From positions 119,787-183,786 of the forward strand of contig JAGXIF010000036.1 of assembly GCA_024635755.1 (NCBI GenBank): 64,000 nt of DNA, written 5' to 3'. The DNA comes from Halothiobacillus sp. GTDB taxonomy: Bacteria; Pseudomonadota; Gammaproteobacteria; Halothiobacillales; Halothiobacillaceae. This document shows positions 62,068 to 64,000 of the stretch, piece by piece. The notes under the pieces are model-generated. The model saw nothing but the letters and a program-made list of their open reading frames with translations, was not told the DNA's origin and did no database searches. The position numbers and the translations under genes are program-made. Within the stretch, counting starts at the first letter, position 1; every line of letters begins with the position of its first letter.

Positions 62068-62364
62068 ATGAAGACGATGACTGTATCGATGATCTGTGCC
62101 GGCCTGATGACCATGGGCACCGCCGTCATTGCGGCCGATTCCATGGCGCAGGAGGATGTCTACACCACGCTGGCCATGTCGCACGAGGGCATGGAGGATG
62201 ACGAGATGGGTCCTGACCAGATGGATGGCGACGAAATGTCGGACGACCAGATGGGCGGGGACGACATGTCCCGCGACGACATGAGCGAGGACGAGATGGG
62301 CCGCGACGACATGGGCAAGGACGACGCGATGGACGACGAAATGGACGACGAAATGGAGTACTAA
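62068..62364 (+). CDS. mrpX: Methionine-rich acidic periplasmic peptide, MrpX-like
   Basis: A 98-residue secreted peptide. Residues 1-27 form a signal peptide ending D-S-M-A. The mature part is nearly all Asp, Glu, Met and Gly/Ser, with 13 methionines after residue 36. Ten of them (37 to 82) recur exactly every five residues in repeats such as E-D-D-E-M, G-P-D-Q-M and S-R-D-D-M. There is no other domain. In Azospira suillum MrpX is a sacrificial methionine pool that consumes hypochlorite and is repaired by YedY1. It ends the yedZ1-yedY1-mrpX operon, 75 bases after yedY1, with its own terminator. Confidence 0.85.
   Translation: MKTMTVSMICAGLMTMGTAVIAADSMAQEDVYTTLAMSHEGMEDDEMGPDQMDGDEMSDDQMGGDDMSRDDMSEDEMGRDDMGKDDAMDDEMDDEMEY
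62179..62355 (+). repeat. In-frame 15-bp tandem repeats coding for Met pentads
   Basis: About eleven imperfect 15-base units, each ending in GAC/GAG-ATG-type codons, encode the Met pentads of the MrpX-like peptide. The last two units are shortened to 12 bases. Such an array can gain or lose units by slippage and so change the methionine number. Confidence 0.8.
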
Positions 62365-62385
62365 GCCCGCCAACCCGTTCGTTAA

Positions 62386-62420
62386 ACCCGCCGCGGTCTC
62401 GTCGACGCGGCGGGTTTTTT
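62386..62420 (+). terminator. Rho-independent terminator after mrpX
   Basis: ACCCGCCGCG (62386-62395) pairs perfectly with CGCGGCGGGT (62406-62415) across a 10-base loop, followed by TTTTT. It ends the yedZ1-yedY1-mrpX transcript. Confidence 0.9.
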
Positions 62421-62441
62421 GTGTCACCGGTTTTACAGGCA

Positions 62442-62469
62442 CAAAAAAACCCCGCTCGAAAGCGGGGTT
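62442..62469 (-). terminator. Rho-independent terminator of groEL
   Basis: CCCCGCT-CGAA-AGCGGGG (62450-62467). The seven-base A-run at 62443-62449 gives a U-tract on the minus-strand transcript, so it serves groEL. Confidence 0.9.
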
Positions 62470-62496
62470 CGTTCGTATCGGCGGTTGCCGAACGGT

Positions 62497-64000
<1,504 letters not shown>

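Overview
The window is one stretch of a high-GC gammaproteobacterial chromosome. Gene orders known from Gammaproteobacteria recur: rsmI divergent from lpoA-yraN-diaA, zapA-6S RNA-fau next to ygfB-pepP-ubiH-ubiI, a yafS-like methyltransferase before rnhA, and fliLMNOPQR-flhBAF-fleN-fliA-cheYZAB. The species cannot be fixed from the sequence; a free-living, motile, polarly flagellated bacterium is the best inference. No tRNA, rRNA, CRISPR array, prophage or autonomous insertion sequence was seen.

Layout. 1-3700: cell envelope and rRNA modification genes (diaA partial, yraN, lpoA, then rsmI). 3716-23181: one long plus-strand motility and chemotaxis block. It opens with a diguanylate cyclase behind a strong sigma-54-type promoter, continues through the export gate and C-ring genes, FlhF/FleN/FliA, then CheY (behind a sigma-28-type promoter), CheZ, CheA, CheB, ParC, ParP, CheW and a DUF2802 protein. 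A 140-bp MITE-like element sits exactly at the fliQ start codon. 23252-27943 (minus): aroE, an ATP-grasp / inactive-transglutaminase / retropepsin-like triad of unknown function, and rpiA. 28092-33755: ilvA, EVE protein, fau, 6S RNA, zapA, a ZapB-like coiled coil, ygfB, pepP. 33763-43175: ubiquinone hydroxylases, an ion channel, prmA, accB-accC, aroQ, a DsbD with a doubled N-terminal domain, cutA. 43319-54527: fxsA, hemY-type oxidase, an epimerase, YqhA, a short HD-GYP protein, an acyl-CoA ligase plus PLP decarboxylase pair typical of exosortase-A loci, aroC, a transporter, a methyltransferase and rnhA. 54782-59028: an RND efflux pair. 59184-62364: an ECF sigma factor with NrsF-type anti-sigma factor, divergent from a cytochrome b561, a Tat-exported molybdopterin oxidoreductase and a methionine-rich periplasmic peptide. 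62497-64000: 5'-truncated groEL.

The most interesting unit is 59184-62364. It matches the reactive-chlorine response described in Azospira suillum (SigF/NrsF, YedY1-YedZ1, MrpX). Two divergent promoters with the same architecture, TGTAACC-N16-CGAATGAG, lie between sigF and the effector operon and predict the regulon signature. Other points worth attention are the MITE that re-created the fliQ start and supplies its ribosome binding site, and the uncharacterised amidoligase-like triad.
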